From: an uncultured Lachnospiraceae bacterium
GTDB lineage: Bacteria > Bacillota > Clostridia > Lachnospirales > Lachnospiraceae
Assembly (NCBI GenBank): GCA_947625015.1
Contig: CANQMR010000001.1
Span: 1 to 64,000 of the forward strand
DNA: 64,000 nt
Direction: 5' to 3'
Shown: piece by piece, positions 38,395 to 47,858 of the stretch
Numbering within the stretch: the first letter of the stretch is position 1
Layout: every line of letters begins with the position of its first letter
Notes under the pieces: generated by a model
The model's input: the letters and a program-made list of their open reading frames with translations, nothing else
Database searches by the model: none
What the model was told of the DNA's origin: nothing
Translations under genes and position numbers: made by a program

Positions 38395-39822
38395 ATGAGC
38401 AATAAACTTACGTTGTCAGCAAGCGACAGAATAACAGCGTTGCTTGATGACTCAAGTTTTGTTGAAATCGGTTCTTATGTGACAGCCAGAACTACCGATT
38501 TTAACACACAGGATCATGAGACTCCCAAAGATGGCGTCGTGACAGGTTACGGTACCATTGAGGGAAGGCTGGTGTATGTATATAGCCAGGACGCCAAAGT
38601 ATTAGGCGGTTCTGTTGGCGAGATGCATGCAGCTAAGATTGCAAAAATCTATGATATGGCACTGAAGATGGGTGCCCCGGTAATCGGACTGGTAGATTGT
38701 GCAGGATTGAGATTACAGGAGGCAACCGATTCTTTAAATGCTTTTGGCAGCATATATTTAAAGCAGTCAGTAGCTTCCGGAGTGATTCCGCAGATTACGG
38801 GAATTTTCGGCGTGTGCGGCGGCGGAAGCGCAGTGATTCCGGGATTATCCGATCTGACATTTATGGTAAAGGATCAGGGAAGGTTATTTGTGAACAGTCC
38901 CAATGCATTGGATAACAATTATGCAGAGAAGTTAGATACGGCCAGCGCTTCTTATCAGGAGAGCAGTTCCGCTTTAGTGGACGAGGTGTTAGAGGACGAC
39001 GCCGCTGTACTTGGCAGAATCCGCCAGGTAATCGGTATGCTTCCTTCTAATAATGAGGACGATTCCAATTTTGTTGACTGCGTTGACGATTTGAACCGGG
39101 AGATTCCGAATTTAGAGGGTCTTGCAGATGATGCAAGAGCCGTACTGACTCACATTTCAGACAGCAATGTGTTTGTGGAGCTTAAGAAGGAATATGCCAA
39201 AGATATGGTTATCGGCCTGATTAAATTAGGCGGGACAACCGTCGGCTGCGTAGCCAATCAGGTAAAGGACGGCGGCGATGTGCTGTCTGTTAATGGCGCT
39301 TATATCGCAGCGGAATTTGTGAATTTCTTAGATGCGTTTAATATTCCGATATTGACGCTTACCAATGTGAAGGGATTTAAGGCGACAGTGGCAGAAGAGG
39401 CGGGCATGGCCAAGGCGGTTGCCAAGCTTACCTATGCTTTCGCTAACGCAACGACGCCGAAGATTAATCTGGTAATGGGAGACGCCTTTGGCAGCGCTTA
39501 TCTGGCAATGAATGCCAAGTCTGTGGGCGCAGATATTGAGTATGCATGGAAGACGGCTAAGATCGGAACCATGGAACCGGAGCAGGCAGTCAAGATTATG
39601 TATGCGGATGAATTGGAAAAGGGCGGCTTTGACAAGGATAAGTTAGCGAAAGTCAAGGCGGAATACAGCGAGAAGATGTCCAGCGCCATGGCGGCCGCCA
39701 AGCGGGGCTATGTGGATGACATTATCGACGGCGCAGCAACCAGAAAGCGGTTGATTGCCGCTTATGAGATGTTATACACCAAGCGGGAAGACAGACCAGT
39801 TAAAAAGCATGGCGCAGTATAG
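38395..39822 (+). CDS. Carboxyltransferase-domain protein (acyl-CoA carboxylase/methylmalonyl-CoA decarboxylase alpha-like)
   Basis: GYGTIEGRLVYVYSQDAKVLGGSVGEMHAAKIAKIYDMALKMGAPVIGLVDCAGLRLQEA; RBS cggaggg (ORF track starts at 38347). Confidence 0.85.
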   Translation: MSNKLTLSASDRITALLDDSSFVEIGSYVTARTTDFNTQDHETPKDGVVTGYGTIEGRLVYVYSQDAKVLGGSVGEMHAAKIAKIYDMALKMGAPVIGLVDCAGLRLQEATDSLNAFGSIYLKQSVASGVIPQITGIFGVCGGGSAVIPGLSDLTFMVKDQGRLFVNSPNALDNNYAEKLDTASASYQESSSALVDEVLEDDAAVLGRIRQVIGMLPSNNEDDSNFVDCVDDLNREIPNLEGLADDARAVLTHISDSNVFVELKKEYAKDMVIGLIKLGGTTVGCVANQVKDGGDVLSVNGAYIAAEFVNFLDAFNIPILTLTNVKGFKATVAEEAGMAKAVAKLTYAFANATTPKINLVMGDAFGSAYLAMNAKSVGADIEYAWKTAKIGTMEPEQAVKIMYADELEKGGFDKDKLAKVKAEYSEKMSSAMAAAKRGYVDDIIDGAATRKRLIAAYEMLYTKREDRPVKKHGAV

Positions 39823-39837
39823 AGAGGGGATAACCAT

Positions 39838-40770
39838 ATGAAAATGAAAAAGACGATTTTATTATTTTCTATGATTGCTGTTTTTTTCTCTCTGACAGCC
39901 TGTAGCAGCGGACAGAAGGAAGTAACCTTTGATTATACCCAGTCGGATATTGTAAGCTCGGCTCTGACGCAGGCGTATCAGCTTCAAAGCGCCAATAGCG
40001 CCCTGCAAGCGTATCTTGAAGATTATGCAGAGGAATCCGAGGAAGCGGAGATACTTCTGACCGGCCTTAATAATTTTATTACGGTACAGGAGGAATGTGG
40101 TGACTTTTTAGGTTACTGTTCCAGAGAGGACGGAAGCGCAATTCAATTTGATTTTTCTACCCTGAATGCAGAGACGGAAGATGAATATGTGGAGGCGATG
40201 ACCGCATATAATGAATTTTTAAGCCGCGTGGATGCAGTGGTGGAAGAAGAGGAAGATACAGTAGTTGTTACCATTGGTGCTGTATATTCTGACCGTAAAG
40301 TAGATTACGGTTTTGTCTATGAAGAAAATCCGGCGGCAGCTTATTCCTATGAGCTGACCGGACAGAATGCGTCGCCTTATAAGATCAAGGAGATTAATGT
40401 TACGCCGGAATACACCTTTTCTGAGAAGATGAAAAAGGCCGGGTCTAACACTTTAGTCGGCATGGGAACCGTATTTGTCGTGTTAATTTTTATTTCCCTG
40501 ATTATCGCTCAGTTAGAGAAGGTGGCAAAGGCCATTACCGGTGTTGCCAATGCAATCAGCAGGAAGAAAGAAAATCAGGAAGAGGGAGAGACAGCCGCAG
40601 TGGCAGCCGTTTCCAATTCCGGAGCCGTACCGGCGGCAGTTCCTACCGCCAATCCAATGGATGATAAGCAGTTAGTGGCGGTAATCACAGCGGCGGTTAT
40701 GGCAGCCAATGCGGCGGATGGCGGCAGTGACAAATTAGTTGTTCGTTCAATCAGAAAAGCAAAGAGATAA
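39838..40770 (+). CDS. OadG-like decarboxylase gamma subunit with N-terminal lipoprotein-type extension
   Basis: Lipobox-like LTACSSG; single TM GMGTVFVVLIFISLIIAQLE typical of OadG at about residue 205; about 200-aa extracytoplasmic extension. Confidence 0.75.
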   Translation: MKMKKTILLFSMIAVFFSLTACSSGQKEVTFDYTQSDIVSSALTQAYQLQSANSALQAYLEDYAEESEEAEILLTGLNNFITVQEECGDFLGYCSREDGSAIQFDFSTLNAETEDEYVEAMTAYNEFLSRVDAVVEEEEDTVVVTIGAVYSDRKVDYGFVYEENPAAAYSYELTGQNASPYKIKEINVTPEYTFSEKMKKAGSNTLVGMGTVFVVLIFISLIIAQLEKVAKAITGVANAISRKKENQEEGETAAVAAVSNSGAVPAAVPTANPMDDKQLVAVITAAVMAANAADGGSDKLVVRSIRKAKR

Positions 40771-40790
40771 TAGATAGGAGGAATTTCAGA

Positions 40791-41168
40791 ATGAAGAATT
40801 ATAGAATTACAGTGAATGGTACAGCTTATGATGTAGCAGTAGAAGAGTTAGGTGCAGGCGCAGCGTCGGCTACACCGGCTCCGGTGGCAGCAGCACCGGC
40901 AGCTCCGGCCCCGGCGGCAGCAGCTCCGGCTCCCGCAGCAAGCGGCGCAGAAGGCGCAGTTAAGATTGCCGCTCCTATGCCGGGCAAGATTTTAGCAATC
41001 AAGGCTAACATCGGCCAGGCGGTTAAGAAGGGAGATGTGGTAATGATCTTAGAGGCCATGAAGATGGAAAATGAGATTACGGCTCCCCAGGATGGTACAG
41101 TGGCAGGAATCAATGTTGCAGTAGGCGACAGCGTAGAGTCCGGCGATACACTTGCTTCATTGAACTAA
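40791..41168 (+). CDS. Biotin carboxyl carrier protein
   Basis: Ala/Pro linker then APMPGKILAIKANIGQAVKKGDVVMILEAMKMENEI. Confidence 0.93.
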   Translation: MKNYRITVNGTAYDVAVEELGAGAASATPAPVAAAPAAPAPAAAAPAPAASGAEGAVKIAAPMPGKILAIKANIGQAVKKGDVVMILEAMKMENEITAPQDGTVAGINVAVGDSVESGDTLASLN

Positions 41169-41209
41169 TGGTTTGGCAAGATATCATATTATACAGGAGG
41201 CAAGCGTAG

Positions 41210-42340
41210 ATGGATTATATATGGAATACAATCCAGAATTTAGGTGCACAGACGGCATTTGCAAACCTGTACTGGGGCAACTTTGTAATGATTTTGGTTG
41301 CCTGTGTGTTCCTGGTTCTGGCAATTAAGTTTGGTTTTGAACCCCTTTTGTTAGTTCCCATTTCCTTTGGTATGCTGCTGGCGAATATGTTTCCCGGTAT
41401 CATAGCAGAGGGCGGGCTGTTACATTTCTTTTATATGTTGGATGAGTGGAGTATCTTACCTTCCCTGATTTTCTTAGGCGTGGGCGCAATGACGGATTTT
41501 GGTCCGTTAATTGCCAATCCTAAGAGCTTCCTGTTAGGGGCGGCGGCACAGTTTGGTATATATTCCGCGTACTTTTTGGCAATTTTATTTGGTTTCAGCG
41601 ACAAGGCGGCAGCGGCTATTTCTATTATCGGTGGCGCTGACGGTCCTACTTCCATTTTCTTAGCAGGTAAGCTGGGGATGGGCGGTACTTTGATGGGACC
41701 GATTGCTGTGGCAGCTTATTCCTATATGGCGTTAGTGCCGGTTATTCAGCCGCCGGTCATGAAGTTACTGACGACAGAAAAAGAGCGGAAGATTAAGATG
41801 GAGCAGTTAAGACCGGTGTCCAAGTTAGAGAGAATCCTGTTCCCTGTCGTGGTTACGATTGTGGTTGTACTGATTCTGCCGACGACCGCGCCATTGGTTG
41901 GTATGCTGATGTTAGGCAACCTGTTCCGGGAATCCGGTGTGGTAAAGCAGTTGACAGAGACCGCTTCTAACGCTTTGATGTATATCGTAGTTATTCTGCT
42001 GGGAACCTCAGTCGGAGCAACCACAACGGCCCAGTCCTTCCTGAAGGTATCCACCTTGCAGATTGTGGTATTAGGTCTGGTGGCATTTATTGTCGGTACT
42101 GCGGCAGGCGTAATTTTCGGCAAGATTATGTGCTGGGCAACCAAGGGCAAGGTCAATCCGTTAATCGGTTCTGCCGGCGTATCCGCCGTTCCTATGGCGG
42201 CCAGGGTTTCCCAGAAGGTTGGTGCGGAGGCTGATCCGACGAACTTCCTTTTGATGCATGCTATGGGACCGAATGTGGCGGGCGTAATTGGTACCGCAGT
42301 AGCAGCCGGAACCTTTATGGCGATTTTTGGCGTAATGTAA
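41210..42340 (+). CDS. Na+-translocating decarboxylase beta subunit
   Basis: Multi-[37 protein letters not shown]. Confidence 0.93.
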   Translation: MDYIWNTIQNLGAQTAFANLYWGNFVMILVACVFLVLAIKFGFEPLLLVPISFGMLLANMFPGIIAEGGLLHFFYMLDEWSILPSLIFLGVGAMTDFGPLIANPKSFLLGAAAQFGIYSAYFLAILFGFSDKAAAAISIIGGADGPTSIFLAGKLGMGGTLMGPIAVAAYSYMALVPVIQPPVMKLLTTEKERKIKMEQLRPVSKLERILFPVVVTIVVVLILPTTAPLVGMLMLGNLFRESGVVKQLTETASNALMYIVVILLGTSVGATTTAQSFLKVSTLQIVVLGLVAFIVGTAAGVIFGKIMCWATKGKVNPLIGSAGVSAVPMAARVSQKVGAEADPTNFLLMHAMGPNVAGVIGTAVAAGTFMAIFGVM

Positions 42341-42384
42341 GAGCAATATGATTAGGAATATATACTAAAATGGAGGATTAGAAC

Positions 42385-43806
42385 ATGGCAAAACAAGCAG
42401 CAAAGCCGGTAAAGATTACCGAGACCGTTTTGCGGGATGCGCATCAGTCATTGATTGCTACCCGTATGACAACAGAGCAGATGCTTCCCATCGTGGATAA
42501 GATGGATAAGGTTGGTTATCATTCTGTAGAGTGCTGGGGCGGCGCAACCTTTGATGCGTGTCTTCGATTTTTAAAGGAAGATCCCTGGGAGAGACTCAGA
42601 AAGTTAAAAGACGGTTTTAAGAATACAAAATTACAGATGTTGTTCAGAGGACAGAATATTCTTGGTTACAGCCCGTATGCGGATGATGTGGTAGAATATT
42701 TTGTGCAGAAATCCATTGCAAACGGAATTGATATTATCCGTATTTTTGACTGTCTCAATGATATAAGGAATTTACAGACAGCCGTTAAGGCGGCCAATAA
42801 GGAGAAGGGCCACGCGCAGGTGGCGCTGTCCTATACGCTTGGCGACGCTTATACTATGGATTACTGGAAGGATATGGCAAAGAAGATTGAGGATATGGGC
42901 GCAGATTCTATCTGTATCAAGGATATGGCAGGACTTTTAGTGCCGACGGCCGCAACCGAGTTAGTGCAGGCGTTAAAGGAAGGAACCAATCTGCCGATTC
43001 AGCTTCACACCCACTATACTTCCGGTGTGGCGGCGATGACTTATATGAAGGCAGTTGAGGCAGGCTGTGATATTATAGATACGGCAATGTCGCCTCTTTC
43101 CATGGGAACTTCCCAGCCGGCAACAGAGGTTATGGCTAAGGCGTTTGAGGGTACGGATTATGATCCGGGATTTGACCAGAATCTGTTGGCGGAGATTGCC
43201 GACTACTTCCGTCCGATGCGTGAGGAATGGTTAGAGTCCGGCCTGTTAAGCCCCAAGGTAATGGGCGTAAATATTAAGACTTTGCTTTATCAGGTTCCGG
43301 GTGGAATGTTAAGTAATTTGGTGTCCCAGTTAAAGGAGATGAAGCAGGAGGATAAATTTGACGAGGTGTTAGAGGAAGTGCCCCGCGTCCGCAAGGATTT
43401 TGGCGAGCCGCCCCTTGTTACTCCTTCTTCCCAGATTGTGGGTACCCAGGCAGTGCTGAATGTGGTTATGGGCGAGCGCTATAAGCAGATGACCAAGGAA
43501 TCCAGAGACCTCTTGGTTGGCAAATACGGTCAGACCGTTAAGCCGATGAATCCGGAAGTACAGAAGAAGGCGTTGGATGCGCTGGGTATGGATAAGCCGA
43601 TTACCTACCGCCCCGCTGATGATATTAAGCCGCAGTTAGAGACTTTGGAAAAAGAGGTGGAGCAGTACAAGCAGCAGGATGAAGATGTTCTTTCCTATGC
43701 GCTGTTCCCACAGGTAGCAACCGAGTTTTTCAAGTACAGAGAGGCTCAGCAGACAAAGGTAGACGCTTCTGTGGCAGACAAGGAAAACGGCGTATATCCG
43801 GTATAA
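42385..43806 (+). CDS. Oxaloacetate decarboxylase alpha / transcarboxylase 5S / pyruvate carboxylase B-type carboxyltransferase (no biotin domain)
   Basis: ITETVLRDAHQSLIATRMTTEQML; ECWGGATFDACLRFL; LQMLFRGQNILGY; CIKDMAGLL. Confidence 0.92.
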   Translation: MAKQAAKPVKITETVLRDAHQSLIATRMTTEQMLPIVDKMDKVGYHSVECWGGATFDACLRFLKEDPWERLRKLKDGFKNTKLQMLFRGQNILGYSPYADDVVEYFVQKSIANGIDIIRIFDCLNDIRNLQTAVKAANKEKGHAQVALSYTLGDAYTMDYWKDMAKKIEDMGADSICIKDMAGLLVPTAATELVQALKEGTNLPIQLHTHYTSGVAAMTYMKAVEAGCDIIDTAMSPLSMGTSQPATEVMAKAFEGTDYDPGFDQNLLAEIADYFRPMREEWLESGLLSPKVMGVNIKTLLYQVPGGMLSNLVSQLKEMKQEDKFDEVLEEVPRVRKDFGEPPLVTPSSQIVGTQAVLNVVMGERYKQMTKESRDLLVGKYGQTVKPMNPEVQKKALDALGMDKPITYRPADDIKPQLETLEKEVEQYKQQDEDVLSYALFPQVATEFFKYREAQQTKVDASVADKENGVYPV

Positions 43807-44015
43807 TTTAAGAAAAGTGAGATAAAAGAAAGCAGCCTGCCGGGTGAAACCGGTGGGCTGTTGCTGTTCAAGCAGACAGATTATGAAAAAAATTCAAATT
43901 TGACACGTCTGTTTGAAATGCTTCTATACGAGTTTGAGGTCATTCTACCTGTTTCGTAAGTAAATCGTGAGTATTTCCATAGTAAATTGTTTGAAAATCT
44001 TGTGAATTTATAGAT

Positions 44016-44069
44016 AAATAGCACTTTTGTTTTTGATATAATTATTGTATCAAAGCAAGAGTGTTATTT
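44016..44069. repeat. 54-bp imperfect palindrome upstream of vanZ-like gene
   Basis: AAATAGCACTTTTG/CAAGAGTGTTATTT outer arms and TTTGATA/TATCAAA inner arms. Confidence 0.7.
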
Positions 44070-44103
44070 GCTTATTACTAGCAATTAAAGAAAGGAACCT
44101 GAT

Positions 44104-45114
44104 ATGATTAAGAAAAATAAAAGTTATTTGCATGTAATTTGTTATGCAATTTTTATTATATATCTTCTGTTTTTGATGAAAATTGAATTATTCAAATACA
44201 CTGGTTTGGTTGATGTCGCGAAGGGAATCGCCACAAGAAATCTAAATGGATTTAGATCGATAAATTTAATACCACTAGCATCTATTATTGAATTTGCTAA
44301 AATTATTTTGGAGGGCAATTTTATCAGGGGATTTAATAACATTATTGGTAATATATTTGTTTTTGCTCCTTTGGGATATTTTTTGCCATTGCTATTCAAC
44401 AAATGCAAAAGAATAAACACGTTAATTCTAGTTGGCTTTATCATCAGTTTCTTGTTTGAAACTTGTCAATATCTGCTTTATCTTGGAAGTGCCGATATTG
44501 ATGATATTATATTAAATTTAATTGGAACAGTTATTGGCTTCGCTTTTTATCAGATTATCATAAGACTTGTAAAAGAAAAAGAAACTATAAAATATACAGT
44601 AACCATTATTTTTTCAATAATAGGTTTTGTTGTTGCAGGCTATTTAGCCATAGACTATTTTGGTATTATGTTTGGCATTCAAAATAAGCATGATTTACCT
44701 AATGATACCCTTGTGAGTGTTGACGAAAGTCAGATACAGGTTAATCCCAATGATGAATTTGATGATGCAAGTCAAATAAAGATTGATCCTAATGATAGAT
44801 TTGATATTGAAGGAGTTATCACTTCTATTGATAATGAAAGTGTCACGATAAATATGGCAATGGTAACGGAATTTGAAGATGGTAAAAGTGTAGCAGTTAC
44901 GGATCAAGTAGAACCGAATCTAATAACAATCAATCTTCTTTCTGATACAAAATATTCAATGAAGGACATATATGATATGAACGGTAATAAGGTTAAAACA
45001 AGTTCTGCGACAAAAGATGATTTGCAAATGGATAAGCACATAATTATCAAAGGATATAAAAAGAATAACGAATCTTTTGCAACACAAATAATTATAAATA
45101 ATTTCAAATTTTAA
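44104..45114 (+). CDS. VanZ-like membrane protein with C-terminal extracytoplasmic beta-rich extension
   Basis: GNIFVFAPLGYFLPLLFNKC...FIISFLFETCQYLLYLGSADIDDIILNLIGTVIGFAFY; C-terminal VITSIDNESVTINMA... Confidence 0.85.
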   Translation: MIKKNKSYLHVICYAIFIIYLLFLMKIELFKYTGLVDVAKGIATRNLNGFRSINLIPLASIIEFAKIILEGNFIRGFNNIIGNIFVFAPLGYFLPLLFNKCKRINTLILVGFIISFLFETCQYLLYLGSADIDDIILNLIGTVIGFAFYQIIIRLVKEKETIKYTVTIIFSIIGFVVAGYLAIDYFGIMFGIQNKHDLPNDTLVSVDESQIQVNPNDEFDDASQIKIDPNDRFDIEGVITSIDNESVTINMAMVTEFEDGKSVAVTDQVEPNLITINLLSDTKYSMKDIYDMNGNKVKTSSATKDDLQMDKHIIIKGYKKNNESFATQIIINNFKF

Positions 45115-45241
45115 GAGAAATGAGCAAATATAGCAATCTGATATCCTTCAATCAGATGTTCTATAGAGTCAAACAATGGCAGTTAGAATTTACCAAACAG
45201 ATTACAAAGAATAGAACCATCATAATATCAATTATATAATG

Positions 45242-45274
45242 AACGGCACTTATGTTTTGAGTGCCGTTTTTTTT
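45242..45274 (+). terminator. Rho-independent terminator
   Basis: AACGGCACT-tatgttttg-AGTGCCGTT + T-run. Confidence 0.9.
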
Positions 45275-45548
45275 GATGATCTGGTGGATAAAAAAAGAAG
45301 CTTAAAAATTATTTGTTTTAATCATTTGCTGCAAGATGTATGTTATTATATATAGAAGCCTAAGTAATTATTTAACTTCTTGCACAGAAGCCAACCGCTT
45401 GTCGCAGCGCTTCTTTATGTCTATAATATAAGCAGGAATTGGTCAAATGTCAACTCCAACTTCATTGAATGTCGAAAGTTTGTATTGATGCTTGTACCTG
45501 TCCTATGTACGTGTTACAATATTTTCAATACTACCGGGAGAAAATGTT

Positions 45549-45695
45549 ATGGGAACACTGGAAATTTTATTGGATGAAAACGGTAATAAGATTGTTGTTT
45601 TGCCTGATATAATCTTTTCCAACAAACAGAATATTGACTGGAATGAGGTGGGGAATTATAGGTTGTCTGGTGGATATAAAAAAAGAAGCGAGTAA
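45549..45695 (+). pseudogene. Short ORF fragment, possible N-terminal remnant of a larger gene
   Basis: MGTLEILLDENGNKIVVLPDIIFSNKQNIDWNEVGNYRLSGGYKKRSE; stops abruptly near a repeat sequence. Confidence 0.4.
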
Positions 45696-45859
45696 CCCAC
45701 TCAGGACTAACGGGTAGTCAAGTGGTACAAAACCGCTTCTCTTTGATTAAAAGAATATCACCAGACGGAAAGAATGTCAATCTTTTTTATAGTTTTTGAA
45801 AAAAAGCAAATTGTAGTGTAATATAGATGATATAAAACATAGGGGAACCGGGATAAGAA

Positions 45860-47083
45860 ATGTCTGAAATAATTGTGGCAGGCGGAGGCGCCGCCGGTAT
45901 GATAGCGGCCATATTTGCCGCCAGGAACGGAAAACAGGTAACGATAATTGAACAAAATGAAAAGCTGGGGAAAAAGCTGTTTATTACGGGCAAGGGAAGG
46001 TGTAATTTTACCAATGCCTGTGATGTGGAAGAGCTTTTTTCAAGCGTTGTTTCCAACCCCAAATTTCTATACAGCGCCTTCTATTCCTTTTCCAATCAGA
46101 TGGTCATGGATTTTTTTGAGGAGCTGGGACTTTCCTGGAAGGTTGAGCGGGGAAACCGGGTGTTTCCGGTATCTGACCATTCCTCGGATGTGATCAAAGC
46201 GTTAGAGCGGGAACTGCGCAGATTAAAGGTTATAATACGCCTGAATACAAAGGTAAAAAGCCTGTTCCTTGAAAATAACATATGTAAGGGCGTTATCCTG
46301 CCGGATAACAGTAAGCTGTTGGCAGACAGTGTGATTGTCGCCACAGGCGGCATTTCTTATCCGAGAACCGGCGCCTGCGGGGACGGCTATGTCTTTGCTA
46401 AGGAGGCGGGGCATAACATTATCAAGCCCCAACCTTCATTGGTGCCCTTTGAATTGGCGGATTCTTCCTGTCAGGAGTTAATGGGAGTCGCCCTTAAAAA
46501 TGTATCCGTTTCCATATATGCAGATGGAAAGAAAATTTATTCGGATTTTGGGGAAATGCTCTTTACCCATTTTGGCGTCAGCGGTCCGATAATATTAAAG
46601 GGCAGCGCCTATATCCACAGGTATCTGGATAAAAACCTTATGCTTTATCTGGATTTAAAACCGGCTTTGACGGAAAAACAGTTGGACGACCGGGTGCTCC
46701 GAGACTTTAAACTTTTCCAGAACAGGCAGTTAAATAACAGTCTCGATAAGCTCCTGTTAAAGGCGCTGGTTCCGGTTGTTCTTGGGCATGCAGACCTTGA
46801 CGGGGAGAAAAAAATCAATGAACTGACAAAAGAGGAACGGCATAGGCTGGTTGCTACAGTAAAGCGCCTTCCCTTTCAGATTACGGGGCTTCGGGGTTTT
46901 GACGAGGCAATTATCACCAAGGGCGGCATTTCCGTAAAGGAGGTTGACCCCTCCACCATGGAGTCCAAACTTACCGGCGGCCTGTATTTTGCCGGTGAAG
47001 TCTTAGATTTGGATGCCTTAACCGGGGGTTTTAATTTGCAGATTGCATGGTCAACAGGATATCTGGCGGGAATTTCCTGCTGA
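45860..47083 (+). CDS. HI0933/YhiN-family FAD-dependent oxidoreductase (BaiN-like)
   Basis: IIVAGGGAAGMIAAIFAARNGKQVTIIEQNEKLGKKLFITGKGRCNFTNA. Confidence 0.93.
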   Translation: MSEIIVAGGGAAGMIAAIFAARNGKQVTIIEQNEKLGKKLFITGKGRCNFTNACDVEELFSSVVSNPKFLYSAFYSFSNQMVMDFFEELGLSWKVERGNRVFPVSDHSSDVIKALERELRRLKVIIRLNTKVKSLFLENNICKGVILPDNSKLLADSVIVATGGISYPRTGACGDGYVFAKEAGHNIIKPQPSLVPFELADSSCQELMGVALKNVSVSIYADGKKIYSDFGEMLFTHFGVSGPIILKGSAYIHRYLDKNLMLYLDLKPALTEKQLDDRVLRDFKLFQNRQLNNSLDKLLLKALVPVVLGHADLDGEKKINELTKEERHRLVATVKRLPFQITGLRGFDEAIITKGGISVKEVDPSTMESKLTGGLYFAGEVLDLDALTGGFNLQIAWSTGYLAGISC

Positions 47084-47117
47084 GCACATCCATTGCATGA
47101 TAGAAAGGAGAACCAAT

Positions 47118-47780
47118 ATGGCAAGTATTGCGATTGACGGTCCGGCGGGAGCCGGAAAAAGTACCATTGCAAAAGCAGTGGCAAAGAAGTTAGATTATAT
47201 TTATGTGGACACCGGCGCGATGTACCGGGCGATTGCCCATTATCTGGTGACGAATCATATTGATATCGAGGATGAACAGGCTTTAGCGGAGGCCTGTAAT
47301 CAGGTTACTGTAGAAATACAGTATGAGGAGGGACAGCAGCAGGTATATCTGAACGGGGAAAATGTAACCCCGTATCTGCGTACCGAGGAGACCGGCAACA
47401 TGGCTTCTAAATCCTCTGCCAAAGCGCCGGTGCGGGCGGCCCTTCTTGATTTGCAGCGGAACATGGCAAAGCAGTACAATGTGGTGATGGATGGCAGGGA
47501 TATCGGAACCAATGTACTGCCGGAGGCAGAGGTCAAGATTTATCTTACCGCGTCTTCTAAGGAGCGGGCGAACCGCCGCTATAAGGAGCTTATGGAAAAG
47601 GGCGAACAGCCGGATTTTGACAAAATCGAGGCGGATATCATCGAGCGGGACAAGCGGGATATGAGCCGGGCGATTGCCCCCTTAAAGCAGGCGGAGGATG
47701 CCGTTTTAATTGACAGCTCTGACATGAGTATTGCCGAGGTGGTGGATAAGATTTTATCCGTTGCACAGACAGTACTTTAA
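47118..47780 (+). CDS. cmk: Cytidylate kinase
   Basis: MASIAIDGPAGAGKSTIAKAVAKKLDYIYVDTGAMYRAIA; MDGRDIGTNVLPEAEVKIYLTAS (ORF track starts at 47043). Confidence 0.95.
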   Translation: MASIAIDGPAGAGKSTIAKAVAKKLDYIYVDTGAMYRAIAHYLVTNHIDIEDEQALAEACNQVTVEIQYEEGQQQVYLNGENVTPYLRTEETGNMASKSSAKAPVRAALLDLQRNMAKQYNVVMDGRDIGTNVLPEAEVKIYLTASSKERANRRYKELMEKGEQPDFDKIEADIIERDKRDMSRAIAPLKQAEDAVLIDSSDMSIAEVVDKILSVAQTVL

Positions 47781-47858
47781 GAATAGGCAATGTGCCGGGA
47801 AAATATAATTTCCGGTACATAAAAACGGAAGAAGAGTTGATGAATGAGGTAATGTATT

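Noticed and set aside
43832-43917. Hairpins after the decarboxylase operon (CAGCC..CCGG/CCGG..GGCTG and TTCAAGCAGAC/GTCTGTTTGAA)
   Set aside because: Fold well but lack a clear following T-run; left uncalled as terminators.
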